Shown here: one piece after another, positions 17,504 through 26,691 of the stretch
How positions within the stretch are numbered: the first letter of the stretch is position 1
Layout of the letters: each line of letters starts with the position of its first letter
Assembly (NCBI RefSeq): GCF_900168025.1
Contig: NZ_FUYN01000003.1
Coordinates: 434,001 to 498,000 of the forward strand
Source: Acetoanaerobium noterae
GTDB taxonomy: Bacteria; Bacillota; Clostridia; Peptostreptococcales; Filifactoraceae
DNA length: 64,000 bases
Direction of reading: 5' to 3'
Position numbers and translations under genes: made by a program
The notes under the pieces: generated by a model
What the model was told of the DNA's origin: nothing
Database searches by the model: none
Seen by the model: the letters and a program-made list of their open reading frames with translations, nothing else

Positions 17504-19024
17504 CTAATTCGTGGCCATCTGCATAATTATTTCTTGATTTGCTTCCTCGCTAGATAAAACTCCTGTCATTTTACCCTCAGCCATGACATAAATTCTATCA
17601 CACATTCCCAGTATCTCTGGAAGCTCTGAAGAAATCATAATAATGCTCAGACCCTTTGATATCAAATCATTTATTATGGTATATATCTCATACTTTGCTC
17701 CTACATCTATTCCTCTAGTAGGCTCATCCAGAATCAGAAGCTTAGGTGAAACAAACAGCCACTTTGCAAAGGATACCTTTTGCTGATTTCCTCCACTTAG
17801 ATTCCCTACCTTTTGTTCTATGCTAGGTGCCTTAATATTCATAGAATCTTTATACCACGATGCTATTTTTACTTCTTCATTTTTGTTTATAAGACCATTT
17901 GGAGAGAATTTTTTTAAATTTGCTAGCGTTATGTTTTGCTTGATATCATCTATTAATATGAGTCCATCACCTTTTCTATCCTCTGAAACATAAGCAATTC
18001 CAGCTTTAATTGCATCGTATGGATTTCTAAGCTGAACTGCCTTACCTAAAAATTCAATCTCTCCTGATAATTTATAATTACTGATATTACCAAACACGCT
18101 ATGGGCAAACTCAGTTCTTCCTGCTCCCATAAGTCCTGCTATTCCAACAACTTCGCCTTCTCTTACGTCAAAATCTATGTTTTTAAGAATGTCTCTTCCT
18201 TGTTTATAGTCAAAAGCATTCCAATTTTTCACTTCAAATATTACTTCACCGATATTATGCTCTTCTCTTTTAGGATAAATATTATCAATATCTCTTCCTA
18301 CCATATTTTTAATTATAAATGGTTCACTTATAGGTTCGTCTTCATTGCTCTTTGAGCATATGGTTTTTCCATCTCTTAAAACTGTAACTGTATCAGCAAT
18401 AGCAATAACCTCTTTTAATTTATGAGAAATCATAATAGAAGTTACTCCGTGAGACTTTAATTCCTTAAGTAGTGTTAGTAGATTTTCGCTATCATCTTCA
18501 TTTAGCGCTGCTGTTGGTTCGTCTAGTATAAGCAATTTAACTTCCTTGCTAAGCGCCTTTGCAATTTCTATAAGCTGTCTCTTTCCCACTCCATGTTCTT
18601 TGACCTTTGATGAAGGATCGACATTTAATTTAACCTTATTTAAAAGCTCTTTAGATTTTAAAATTGTTTCATTCCAATCAATCAATCTACCTTTTTTAAT
18701 TTCATGGCCTAAAAATATATTTTCATATACTGTAAGCTCTGGAACAAGTGCTAGTTCTTGGTAGATTATAGCAATGCCAGCTTTTTCGCTGTCGCTTATC
18801 CCTGAATATTTTTGAACCTGACCATTAAAAACTATATCTCCCTCATAATCACCGTGAGGATATACTCCGCTTAGTACTTTCATAAGTGTAGATTTTCCTG
18901 CTCCGTTTTCTCCTACCAAACAGTGAATCTCACCTTTTTTTACTTTAAAACTAACCTCATCCAAAGCTTTTACTCCTGGAAAGGTTTTGGATATGTTATT
19001 CATCTCCAATATATATTCACTCAT
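17504..19024 (-). CDS. gguA: Monosaccharide ABC transporter ATPase (GguA/XylG type)
   Basis: Double-domain ABC ATPase of the CUT2 sugar importers, 506 residues. The first domain has Walker A GENGAGKSTLMKVL and the Walker B segment LLILDEPTAAL. The second has the variant GLMGAGRTEF in place of a normal Walker A, signature LSGGNQQK and LLILDEPTRGIDVGAK. The asymmetric second P-loop is standard for the family. The frame is open to a TTG five codons upstream, but that overlaps the GGAGG ribosome site serving the ATG at 19024. It sits between the binding-protein gene and the permease gene, behind a hairpin that may lower its expression relative to the receptor. Confidence 0.93.
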   Translation of the reverse strand: MSEYILEMNNISKTFPGVKALDEVSFKVKKGEIHCLVGENGAGKSTLMKVLSGVYPHGDYEGDIVFNGQVQKYSGISDSEKAGIAIIYQELALVPELTVYENIFLGHEIKKGRLIDWNETILKSKELLNKVKLNVDPSSKVKEHGVGKRQLIEIAKALSKEVKLLILDEPTAALNEDDSENLLTLLKELKSHGVTSIMISHKLKEVIAIADTVTVLRDGKTICSKSNEDEPISEPFIIKNMVGRDIDNIYPKREEHNIGEVIFEVKNWNAFDYKQGRDILKNIDFDVREGEVVGIAGLMGAGRTEFAHSVFGNISNYKLSGEIEFLGKAVQLRNPYDAIKAGIAYVSEDRKGDGLILIDDIKQNITLANLKKFSPNGLINKNEEVKIASWYKDSMNIKAPSIEQKVGNLSGGNQQKVSFAKWLFVSPKLLILDEPTRGIDVGAKYEIYTIINDLISKGLSIIMISSELPEILGMCDRIYVMAEGKMTGVLSSEEANQEIIMQMATN

Positions 19025-19069
19025 GGACAATTCCTCCAAAACAAACTCTAATTAAAGCTATGAGTTTTA

Positions 19070-19104
19070 AGAGACTTGCAAAGGTTTAGCCCTTGCAAGC
19101 CTCT
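19070..19104 (-). terminator. Intra-operon hairpin after the sugar-receptor gene
   Basis: On the minus strand AGAGGCTTGCAA pairs with TTGCAAGTCTCT around a 10-11-base loop, followed by TAAAA rather than a proper T run. Such hairpins behind receptor genes usually act as leaky terminators or 3' mRNA stabilisers. Confidence 0.55.
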
Positions 19105-19114
19105 ATTAATTTAA

Positions 19115-20206
19115 TTACTCAAGCCCAGTAAATTCTTCTGCTTTATAGTATCCAGAATCAACTAGCTCAGCTTTTACATTTTCTTTATCTACAACTATAA
19201 CTTCTGTTTGCTTAGCTTTTACATCTATTTTTCCATTGTTATATGATCCAGTTGTATCAGGTGTTCCTCCTGATAATAATGCAACTGCCATATCAATTGA
19301 GTCTTTAACTAAAGTACGAACATCTTTAAATACTGTCATAGATTGTTTTCCATCTATGATGTATTGAACTGAAGCTATCTCAGCATCTTGACCTGTTACA
19401 AGGTAGCTAGTTACAGCTGCGTCTGATCCAAATGCATCTGCTATAGCTCTTGCAGTTCCATCGTTTGGAGCTAGTATAAATACATCTCCCTTATCTGCAT
19501 CTGCTGCTGAAGTAAGGTGAGCTTCTGCTTTGTTCTTAGCTTCGTTGAAATCCCAGTTAGTAGTGATTTGGCCGATAATTTTACCCATTTCATCTCTTGT
19601 AAGTGTTGCTTTGTCTTGAAGAGCTATAGCCTCTGAAGAGTTCTTGATTACAAAAGTTCCATCAGCGATTTTAGGCTGAAGTACGTTCCAAGCTCCTTCA
19701 AAGAATAGGAAAGCGTTATTATCTGATGCAGCTCCTGCATACAGGTAAAGTGGATGTCCAGTTCCAGTTGCATTGTCTACTAAGTATTGAGCTTGAGCTT
19801 CACCAACAGCTATAGAATCAAATGTTACATAATAATCTACAGCTTCAGTATCAGTGATTAAACGGTCATAAGATATTACATTTATTCCCTCTGCCTTAGC
19901 TGCTTCAACCGCTGCCGCTGCTGCTCCACCATCGTGAGGACAGATAATTAGAGTCTTAATACCTTTTGCAATAAGAGCATCTACATTTTCTTTTTCCTTA
20001 GCTGATGAACCTTGGCTAAATAGAATCTCTACAGAATACTCTGTATCTTTTAATGCTTCTCTAAAACGAGTTTCATCCTGAACCCATCTAGGCTCGTCTT
20101 TGGTTGGTAGAACTATTCCTACGTCAACTTGTGCACTTTGTCCAGAGCACGCAGTTAGTCCCATTAAAACTACGACAAACATAAGTAGTGCTAATACTTT
20201 TTTCAT
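19115..20206 (-). CDS. chvE: Sugar-binding lipoprotein (ChvE/XylF type)
   Basis: Extracellular receptor of the CUT2 sugar importer, 363 residues, held to the membrane as a lipoprotein: the signal MKKVLALLMFVVVLMGLTAC ends in an LTAC lipobox with Cys20. The mature part is a type-1 periplasmic-binding fold with hallmarks of ChvE-like receptors: PTKDEPRW near the start, the DYYVTFDSIAVG hinge region, YAGAASDNNAFLFFEGAW, and LVTGQDAE. It sits upstream of gguA and gguB. A 180-bp gap before it may hold its own promoter. A cre-like sequence (20223-20236, weak) lies just before the ribosome site. The ligand is probably an aldose such as xylose or glucose (inference). Confidence 0.92.
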   Translation of the reverse strand: MKKVLALLMFVVVLMGLTACSGQSAQVDVGIVLPTKDEPRWVQDETRFREALKDTEYSVEILFSQGSSAKEKENVDALIAKGIKTLIICPHDGGAAAAAVEAAKAEGINVISYDRLITDTEAVDYYVTFDSIAVGEAQAQYLVDNATGTGHPLYLYAGAASDNNAFLFFEGAWNVLQPKIADGTFVIKNSSEAIALQDKATLTRDEMGKIIGQITTNWDFNEAKNKAEAHLTSAADADKGDVFILAPNDGTARAIADAFGSDAAVTSYLVTGQDAEIASVQYIIDGKQSMTVFKDVRTLVKDSIDMAVALLSGGTPDTTGSYNNGKIDVKAKQTEVIVVDKENVKAELVDSGYYKAEEFTGLE

Positions 20207-20386
20207 TACCCTTCCTCCTTAAATAAATCGTTTTCCTGATAAACATAAGATTTTTATCTCTTAAATTATCTCAAAATTCTAAAATTAAGTAACTATACTA
20301 ATTTAACAACATATATAAGGATTTGGGGGGATTAATAAAAAAAATGTAAATTTTAGAAAATATCTGTAATATTTTGTGTCTAAATT

Positions 20387-21466
20387 TTACTGTTTGCGAT
20401 ATACATCTGATTTTAAGTGAAATCCGTCTTTTATTATTGTTTCGTCTATATTAGATTTATCAACTGCAACTGGTTCTAAAAATAAGCACTTGATATCATA
20501 AGTCCCGTCGCTCATTGTGGCTTTAGTTTCAATTTTCTCACCATTTGCAAGCTTTATAGCCATCTCTATAGCTATAGTAACCAAATCATCTATTGGTTTG
20601 TATACTGTCATAAGCTGAGTGCCTTCTACTATTCTTTGACAAGCAGTTAAATCTGCATCTTGCCCCACTAGTATAACTTCGCCTGAGAGTCTGTATTCAG
20701 AAAGTGCTTCAAATGCAGCTTCAGCAAGACTGTCATTTCCAGATATAATTGCATCTGGTTTTACATCACTTTTCAAAGTCTCTTCTGTATATCTAAAAGC
20801 CTCTTCCTTAAGCCAGTTTGTGGCCCAATATTCTTCAATTAAATTGATTTCGCCACTTTCAATATAAGGCTTTAATATTGAGTCATAGCCTTGTTTTATC
20901 ATATTTGTATTGTTATCAGACTTTGCTCCATTAATTATCAGTAAATCCTGTACTTGTTCGTCTACTACTGTCTGTGCCATAAGCTGGCCTACTTTGAAGT
21001 TGTCAAAGGATATGTAAAGGTCTACATTTGCATTTTGAACTAGCCTGTCATAAGAAATAACAGGAACTCCTTTCGCCTTGGCAAGAGATACCGCCTCTGC
21101 TGCTGCTTTATAATCTGTTGGAACTATCATTAAAACATCTATCTCTTGTTTTAATAGATATTTCACCTGCTCTATTTGGTCGTTGTCATTGTTATTTGCA
21201 TTTAGAACTATCAAATCAACTCCGTATTCAGCCGCCTTTGCTCTTAGAAGGCCACTGTCCTTTATCCATCTATCTTCCTTTAGTGTCCCAAGAGTAAGAC
21301 CTATTTTCGTTAGCTTGTTTTCTGCTTTTAAGATACTGTCGTTTTTTTCATTTGCTTTAAGATATATGTTAGTTTCATAGGCTATCATAATTACAAGTGC
21401 TAACAATGTAATAATCAGCGCTCCTATAATTATTTTTTTTGTATCTAGTTTAGGTTTATTCATCAT
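20387..21466 (-). CDS. Membrane-anchored XylF-like sugar-binding protein, probable sensor partner
   Basis: A 359-residue periplasmic-binding-fold protein related to XylF. Instead of a cleavable lipoprotein signal, it has an uncleaved N-terminal membrane helix (IIIGALIITLLALVIMIAYE) with no lipobox cysteine. Shared XylF features are LGTLKEDRWIKD, VPVISYDRLV, YISFDNFKVGQLMAQ and VILVGQDADL. Its start overlaps the response-regulator stop by four bases (ATGA), so it is made together with the two-component system. In Clostridium beijerinckii a similar anchored protein, XylFII, binds xylose and works with LytS and YesN to switch on xylFGH. This protein probably has such a sensing role, although direct transport cannot be excluded. 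Confidence 0.82.
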   Translation of the reverse strand: MMNKPKLDTKKIIIGALIITLLALVIMIAYETNIYLKANEKNDSILKAENKLTKIGLTLGTLKEDRWIKDSGLLRAKAAEYGVDLIVLNANNNDNDQIEQVKYLLKQEIDVLMIVPTDYKAAAEAVSLAKAKGVPVISYDRLVQNANVDLYISFDNFKVGQLMAQTVVDEQVQDLLIINGAKSDNNTNMIKQGYDSILKPYIESGEINLIEEYWATNWLKEEAFRYTEETLKSDVKPDAIISGNDSLAEAAFEALSEYRLSGEVILVGQDADLTACQRIVEGTQLMTVYKPIDDLVTIAIEMAIKLANGEKIETKATMSDGTYDIKCLFLEPVAVDKSNIDETIIKDGFHLKSDVYRKQ

Positions 21467-23010
21467 TTATCACTCCCGGCTCTGTATTCAGTCGGTGTCA
21501 ATCCAGTTATTTTTTTAAAAATCTTGCAATAGTAATTCGGGTCATTATATCCTATCTCAAGGCTTATATCCTTGACACTTTTTTGAGTCCTGCTTAACAT
21601 TTCGAGTGACTTTTCTATTCTTAAATCCGTAAGATAATCTGTAAAGCTTTTTCCAATTTTCTGCTTAAAAATTTTACTGAAATAATGGTAGCTGATATTC
21701 ACTTGCTTGGCTACAAAATCCATGCTAATATTCTCATTGTAATGCTTATCAATGTATTTTAAGGCATCTGGAATCACGCCTTCTTCTATAGACAGTAGCT
21801 GAGCTTTTGCTTCACTATCCCACTGCAATATGAAATTAGAAAACTGATTCGCCATTTCTAATATAGAGTCTGAGTTTAATAACCGCTCTATTTTTTCTCC
21901 TGTTTTTTGAGTCATATCTATAGGAAGGTGCTTTTCACATATCACTAGGGCTTCTAATAATCTTTGCTTATATATATGCGCTGGAAGGTGAGATATTTTA
22001 TCATGGAATTTTTTTAAGCTGTGCTTTGCTCCCACAAAGTCTAGTCTTCCAATATTCTCAGCTAGCCTTACAAGCTGATAGGCATAGTCCTTTACCTCAG
22101 ACTCATTCACGCTATTATCAGCTTCATAAACGTTAACCTTATAATCACCAAAAGCTGCTAGCTCACTTTCTTTTAGGGACTCATATATATTTTCATAATC
22201 CTTTAAGCTGCCTATGCCTATCTTAAACTCATAAGGAAACTGTCTCGATAATTTCTGATGCAAGGATTTTATTTCATCGATTAAGAAATCTGATATTCGC
22301 CTATCATCAGTATTTGGCACCCATGCGTACTGCTTGCTTGCAACGCTCTGGCTCACAATACAAGGAGCTATTTTTTTTAATAATATCCTAGCTGTTTCAA
22401 AAAAAGCTTGAATTTGACTAGATGTTTTGTAATCATCTGGCCCATCCTCAGTTATTTTCAGTGTGATTGCACATCCTTTTTCAAGATTTATTTCAAATAA
22501 ATTTTCATAAAAATCCTTTGAAAAAAAATCTTCAAATGCATACATATGCTGAGTTATAAACTGATTTTCAAGCAATGGCGAAACAAGGGTTAGCTTCTCT
22601 TTTAGCTCATACTCCCACTTATTTTGAATTTGCTTGCTTTTAACTATCTTGCTTGCTTTCTCTATTGCCATAAGAAGCTGGTCTTTTTTTATTGGCTTTA
22701 GCAGATATTCTACCGCTCCAAGACCGATAGATTCTTTTGCATAATCAAAAAGATCATATGCTGTAAGCACTATAAACAATATATTTGGATTGCTGGCTTT
22801 AATCTGTCTAATTGCTTCTAGTCCATCTATTCCAGGCATTTGAATGTCCATTATAGCTATATCTGGACTAAGCTCATTAACTTTAATTATAGCTTCTTTT
22901 CCACTAGATGCAGTTGCTACTATATTTACATCCTCAATATTGTTTTTTATTATCTTCTTAACAGCCTCTATCGCTAGATATTCATCATCTGCAATCAGTA
23001 TTCTTAGCAT
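21463..23010 (-). CDS. YesN-type response regulator (AraC-family DNA-binding domain)
   Basis: Response regulator of 515 residues. The N-terminal receiver domain contains the phosphoacceptor aspartate in DIAIMDIQMPGIDG at about residue 55 and the conserved lysine in LLKPIKK. A long middle region of unknown fold follows, and the C-terminal 100 residues form a double helix-turn-helix of AraC type (NISYHYFSKIFKQKIG, then VKDISLEIGYNDPNYYCKIFKK). The layout matches the YesN family paired with YesM/LytS-type kinases. It lies ten bases behind the kinase gene. The likely targets are the chvE-gguAB genes downstream and its own operon, by analogy to YesN control of xylFGH. Confidence 0.92.
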   Translation of the reverse strand: MLRILIADDEYLAIEAVKKIIKNNIEDVNIVATASSGKEAIIKVNELSPDIAIMDIQMPGIDGLEAIRQIKASNPNILFIVLTAYDLFDYAKESIGLGAVEYLLKPIKKDQLLMAIEKASKIVKSKQIQNKWEYELKEKLTLVSPLLENQFITQHMYAFEDFFSKDFYENLFEINLEKGCAITLKITEDGPDDYKTSSQIQAFFETARILLKKIAPCIVSQSVASKQYAWVPNTDDRRISDFLIDEIKSLHQKLSRQFPYEFKIGIGSLKDYENIYESLKESELAAFGDYKVNVYEADNSVNESEVKDYAYQLVRLAENIGRLDFVGAKHSLKKFHDKISHLPAHIYKQRLLEALVICEKHLPIDMTQKTGEKIERLLNSDSILEMANQFSNFILQWDSEAKAQLLSIEEGVIPDALKYIDKHYNENISMDFVAKQVNISYHYFSKIFKQKIGKSFTDYLTDLRIEKSLEMLSRTQKSVKDISLEIGYNDPNYYCKIFKKITGLTPTEYRAGSDK

Positions 23011-23019
23011 AAAACACCT

Positions 23020-24531
23020 CTATAGTCTATTATTGAGTGGTAAACTTAAGATTACCTTGGTTCCCTTGTCTGGTGTACTCACTATATCAATTATCTTTTG
23101 TTTTTCTTCTACTTGAAATGAAAGCTTGAGTCTTTTTATAACATTACTTACACCTATGCCTGAAAGATGCTTATTTGAGTTTTCTACAGCTGTTTCCTCG
23201 GCATTATCTTCATTTATTAAATTATCTACCTGCTCTTTTGTCATCCCCATCCCATCATCCTCAATGGAAATTATAAGAACATCATTTTCTACTTTAGTTT
23301 CAAGCCTTATAGTTCCATTTCTTTCAAGATTTTGAAGTCCGTGAATATATGCATTTTCTATTATTGGCTGAAGTGTAATCCTAGGGATTTTTATTCCTAG
23401 CGAGTCCTTGTCTATGTTATATTCATAAGCTATTCTCTCCCCAAACCTCATCTTGAGTATACTCATATAGTTGCTCACAAATTCAAGTTCATCACTAAGG
23501 GGTACTAGCTCGTCCAAGCTTTTTAGATTGTATCTAAATATATCCGCTATATTTTGTATGAAAAGTGAAGTCGTCTCTGCATCCTCAATTACAGCTAGCT
23601 GAGAAGCTGCATTTAATGTATTGAAAAGAAAATGTGGATTAATCTGAGACTGTAAAAATTTCAGTTCAGATTCCTTTAAAAGGGCTTTCATTTTAAAGTT
23701 CTGTACCTCTTGGTCTCTTAATCTATTTTCAACCTCCGCTTGATTTTTTATATCTACTATATGTCCCTTTACGCTGTCCATCATTTTTATAAAGGCTTCA
23801 GAAAGTATATCAATTTCATCTCCTGTATGGGTCTTTTCCATTTCTATATAAAAATTCCCTTTGGCTATTTCTTCAGCATTATGAGACAAATCTGTAAGAG
23901 GCTGGGTGAGCTTATACGATGACCTTATTGCTACAATAAGGGTTACTACTATCATAGAAATAATAAGACCTAAATTGAGTATAAACAAGAATCTCATAGT
24001 CTGATTTAAAACGTCATATCGCTTTGAGCCTTCCTCTAGGCGGTTGTTCAGCATTTCTACTATATATGAATCTATATATGCTCTGATTTCATTACTTCTT
24101 GCAAAATGCTCGGTATACTGGCTACTTACTCTTCCACGCTTTGAAATTACAGCCTTATCAGTTTCAGCTAGCAAGTCCTCTAGCATAAAGCCTATGTCTT
24201 TTAACAGCATTTCATCTCTGTTATAGCTTAATTTTCTAGGAATTTTAGCTGCCAGATTATTTAGACTATTATAATGGGAATAATAGTCTAGCAAATCTTC
24301 AGAAGAAGCACTGATTAGATATTTCTCAAGCTCCATATTTAACTCAGTTACATCGTTTTTCAAATTATTAAGATATACGTAATCCACTATTATATCCTGA
24401 GTATTGCTCTTTAAAAATACTGCCGTAAAATATGAAATCATACTTACGCTTCCAAGCAAAAATATAGGAACTAAAAAGTAAATTATGAGCTTTTTTCTTA
24501 TTCCAATGAATTTAGCAAAATAGTTTTTCAT
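23020..24531 (-). CDS. YesM/LytS-type sensor histidine kinase
   Basis: Membrane histidine kinase of 503 residues. Two membrane helices (about residues 13-38 and 180-205) enclose an extracytoplasmic domain of about 140 residues. A HAMP domain follows (LTQPLTDLSHNAEEIAKGNF). The His_kinase domain has the phosphoacceptor histidine in QSQINPHFLFNTLNAASQ, and the ATPase N-box reads PIIENAYIHGL with G-boxes DDGMGM and SGIGVSNV. It lies four bases after the upstream sugar-binding protein gene. By analogy to XylFII-LytS, its outer domain probably reads ligand occupancy of one or both anchored binding proteins and passes the signal to the adjacent YesN-type regulator. Confidence 0.92.
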   Translation of the reverse strand: MKNYFAKFIGIRKKLIIYFLVPIFLLGSVSMISYFTAVFLKSNTQDIIVDYVYLNNLKNDVTELNMELEKYLISASSEDLLDYYSHYNSLNNLAAKIPRKLSYNRDEMLLKDIGFMLEDLLAETDKAVISKRGRVSSQYTEHFARSNEIRAYIDSYIVEMLNNRLEEGSKRYDVLNQTMRFLFILNLGLIISMIVVTLIVAIRSSYKLTQPLTDLSHNAEEIAKGNFYIEMEKTHTGDEIDILSEAFIKMMDSVKGHIVDIKNQAEVENRLRDQEVQNFKMKALLKESELKFLQSQINPHFLFNTLNAASQLAVIEDAETTSLFIQNIADIFRYNLKSLDELVPLSDELEFVSNYMSILKMRFGERIAYEYNIDKDSLGIKIPRITLQPIIENAYIHGLQNLERNGTIRLETKVENDVLIISIEDDGMGMTKEQVDNLINEDNAEETAVENSNKHLSGIGVSNVIKRLKLSFQVEEKQKIIDIVSTPDKGTKVILSLPLNNRL

Positions 24532-24535
24532 CTTA

Positions 24536-25501
24536 TCACCTACCTTGCTTTTGGATGTTTATCTGAGTATTTATGTAGGTAGGAGTGTAGTAACCTTTAT
24601 TAATATTTACCATACTCTCTACACTCATATATCCCATGCTGTATCCATCGCTTTCAATAGTACTGTGAATGATGCCTTTATCTATATAATCTTTTATTTT
24701 ATCTGAGCTTCCTGTTCCTACAAGTTTAATTTTTCCTACTCTATTTCTATCTACTATAAGCCTCGCACTACCTAGAGTATCTGAAGTGCTAAGCGTAAGA
24801 ATAGCGTTAATTTCAGGATGATTGCTTATTATATCCTGAGTTATTTCCTCTGAGCTAATTACTCCCATAGCAGAGGTATATACCTTTACTATTTCCATAT
24901 TTGGCTGTTCCTTTAAAAAATCGAAGAATCCGCTCATTTTAAGGTCATATTCCAAGGTATCGCTTCCTATATCTTCATTGGAAATTACTGCTATTTTAGC
25001 AATCCCTCCAGTAGCTTCATGCATTAGCTTTGCAGCTTCTTTTCCAAATGTATAGCTGTTTGCTCCTATATATACCTGTCTTTTGCTAGAAGAGGAATCG
25101 CTATCTACTGTCACAACTGGGATATTTTGTTCAAAAGCTTGGTCGATACGCTTTGAGTAATCAGCCAATCTAGGCACATAGGTAATTATTCCATCGACGT
25201 TTGAAATAGTTGCTATGTCAAGATACTTATAAGCCTCTTGAGCATTAGAAAATCTCGGAGATACATATTCTACATAGACATTGTAGTCAAGTGCAGCTTT
25301 TTTTACTCCCTCCTCTACTTTTTGCCAAAAAGGGTCAGTCGAGCTTTGAGCGATGAAATAAAAATGATAGTCTGGAGCTTCTTCAACGAGCTTTGAATTA
25401 ATAGCTTTTAACTGTCCTAGCACTACAGATGCCAAGCATATGGCTATAACAAGTAAGCTTATAGAGTATTTTTTTATCAGCCTAACCAAGCCTCTTAGCA
25501 T
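24536..25501 (-). CDS. Membrane-anchored RbsB-like sugar-binding protein, probable sensor partner
   Basis: A 321-residue type-1 periplasmic-binding protein of the RbsB/LacI-like branch with an N-terminal membrane helix (SISLLVIAICLASVVLG) and no lipobox. Core features are IAQSSTDPFWQKVEEGVKKAA, VDGIITYVPR, IPVVTVDSDSSSS, VYIGANSYTFGKEAAKLM and KLVGTGSSDKIKDYI. It is only four bases ahead of the kinase gene, the usual position of a receptor feeding a YesM/LytS-type kinase. It differs clearly from the XylF-like anchored protein on the other side of the two-component genes, so the locus carries two separate extracellular sugar sensors. The ligand is unknown. Confidence 0.82.
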   Translation of the reverse strand: MLRGLVRLIKKYSISLLVIAICLASVVLGQLKAINSKLVEEAPDYHFYFIAQSSTDPFWQKVEEGVKKAALDYNVYVEYVSPRFSNAQEAYKYLDIATISNVDGIITYVPRLADYSKRIDQAFEQNIPVVTVDSDSSSSKRQVYIGANSYTFGKEAAKLMHEATGGIAKIAVISNEDIGSDTLEYDLKMSGFFDFLKEQPNMEIVKVYTSAMGVISSEEITQDIISNHPEINAILTLSTSDTLGSARLIVDRNRVGKIKLVGTGSSDKIKDYIDKGIIHSTIESDGYSMGYMSVESMVNINKGYYTPTYINTQINIQKQGR

Positions 25502-25531
25502 AGGCAGCTATCCCCTTTCACGATTTATAAT

Positions 25532-26602
25532 CTAGATATTTTCTTTTACAGAAATTCTTCTTTTTTCTGCATCGCTCATATGTCCTAGCTCTATTAGACG
25601 AATCACTTGATAAGCCTCTAAAGCAGTCACAGGAGGTATTGTTTTATTAACTATAGCTTCGTAAATTCCTTTGTAATAAAGTCTATAGTCTCCAGTTAAT
25701 GTAGGTATGACTTTTTTATTATCTTCTTCATATAAAATTCCATAGGATTCTTCATCTACAGCTGCAATAGGATAGCTCTCACCACATCTTAGAGCATTTT
25801 CCTGAGGATCTAGACCGTAAGTTGCGTAGCTTCCCTTAGTACCTAAGGCCATAAATCTTGGCAAAACAACATTTACAAGTGAGCCCGCTTTTAATGTCAC
25901 TTTAAGGTTTTTTTCTTCGTAGTAAAGTATCATTTCAAACTGGTCTACCTCACTTGATTGTCTTTGCCTTGCAATATCGCAGTATAATTCATCTGGCATC
26001 CCAAATAAATCAAGTGCTTGGTCTATAAGGTGCGAGCCTAAATCAAACAATACTCCAGATCCTGGGAGACTGCATTCTCTCCAGCCATCTTTTTTAACCT
26101 CTGGTCTAAATCTATCAAAATGAGATTCAAGCTCTACCAGTCTTCCTAAACTGCCATTAGCTATTAGACTTTTTAGAGTCAGATAGTCTCCATCATATCT
26201 TCTATTTTGGTATGCAGAAAGTACTAGCTTTAGCTTCTCTGCTTTTTCAATCAGAACTTTTGCACTTAGAGAGTCTGGTGTAAATGGCTTTTCAATTACA
26301 ACATGCTTCCCATCATCTAGTGCTTTGTTTGCCAGTTCAAAGTGCAGCTGATTAGGTGTACTTATAATCACTAAATCTATATTATCATTTTTTGTAATTT
26401 CATCTATATTATCGACAATTTCTGCCCTAGGAAAATCCAGCTTAGCTTGAACTTTTTTCTCCGGATTTGTCGTAACTATCATCTTTATATCAAACTCTTT
26501 TAAACCTCTTAATACTCCACCTTGAAAAAACCTTCCTGATAGGCCATAGCCTACTAAACCTACATTAATTACAGTCTTATTTTCTTTATTCTCGATTTTC
26601 AT
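25532..26602 (-). CDS. Gfo/Idh/MocA-family oxidoreductase
   Basis: NAD(P)-dependent oxidoreductase of 356 residues. The N-terminal Rossmann fold begins with GLVGYGLSGRFFQGG. The family motif EKPFTPDS contains the catalytic lysine, and the C-terminal alpha/beta domain includes GSGVLFDLGSHLIDQALDLFG with the usual histidine. Such enzymes oxidise or epimerise sugars and inositols. The GRFFQGG variant is common in the YhhX/YdgJ branch. It lies 30 bp before the membrane-anchored receptor gene and is probably the first gene of the sugar locus, so its substrate is likely a sugar (derivative) entering through the ChvE-type importer. A CGAGGTG ribosome site precedes the ATG. Confidence 0.88.
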   Translation of the reverse strand: MKIENKENKTVINVGLVGYGLSGRFFQGGVLRGLKEFDIKMIVTTNPEKKVQAKLDFPRAEIVDNIDEITKNDNIDLVIISTPNQLHFELANKALDDGKHVVIEKPFTPDSLSAKVLIEKAEKLKLVLSAYQNRRYDGDYLTLKSLIANGSLGRLVELESHFDRFRPEVKKDGWRECSLPGSGVLFDLGSHLIDQALDLFGMPDELYCDIARQRQSSEVDQFEMILYYEEKNLKVTLKAGSLVNVVLPRFMALGTKGSYATYGLDPQENALRCGESYPIAAVDEESYGILYEEDNKKVIPTLTGDYRLYYKGIYEAIVNKTIPPVTALEAYQVIRLIELGHMSDAEKRRISVKENI

Positions 26603-26626
26603 ATACTCACCTCGATTGTTTTAGGT

Positions 26627-26671
26627 TAAAAAACAGCTTGAGCCATGCCTATGCATTTAAACTCAAGCTGT
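26627..26671 (-). terminator. Terminator of ridA
   Basis: On the minus strand ACAGCTTGAG pairs perfectly with CTCAAGCTGT around a 19-base loop and is followed by TTTTTT. It separates ridA from the sugar operon. Confidence 0.88.
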
Positions 26672-26691
26672 AAGTACATAATATATGATTA

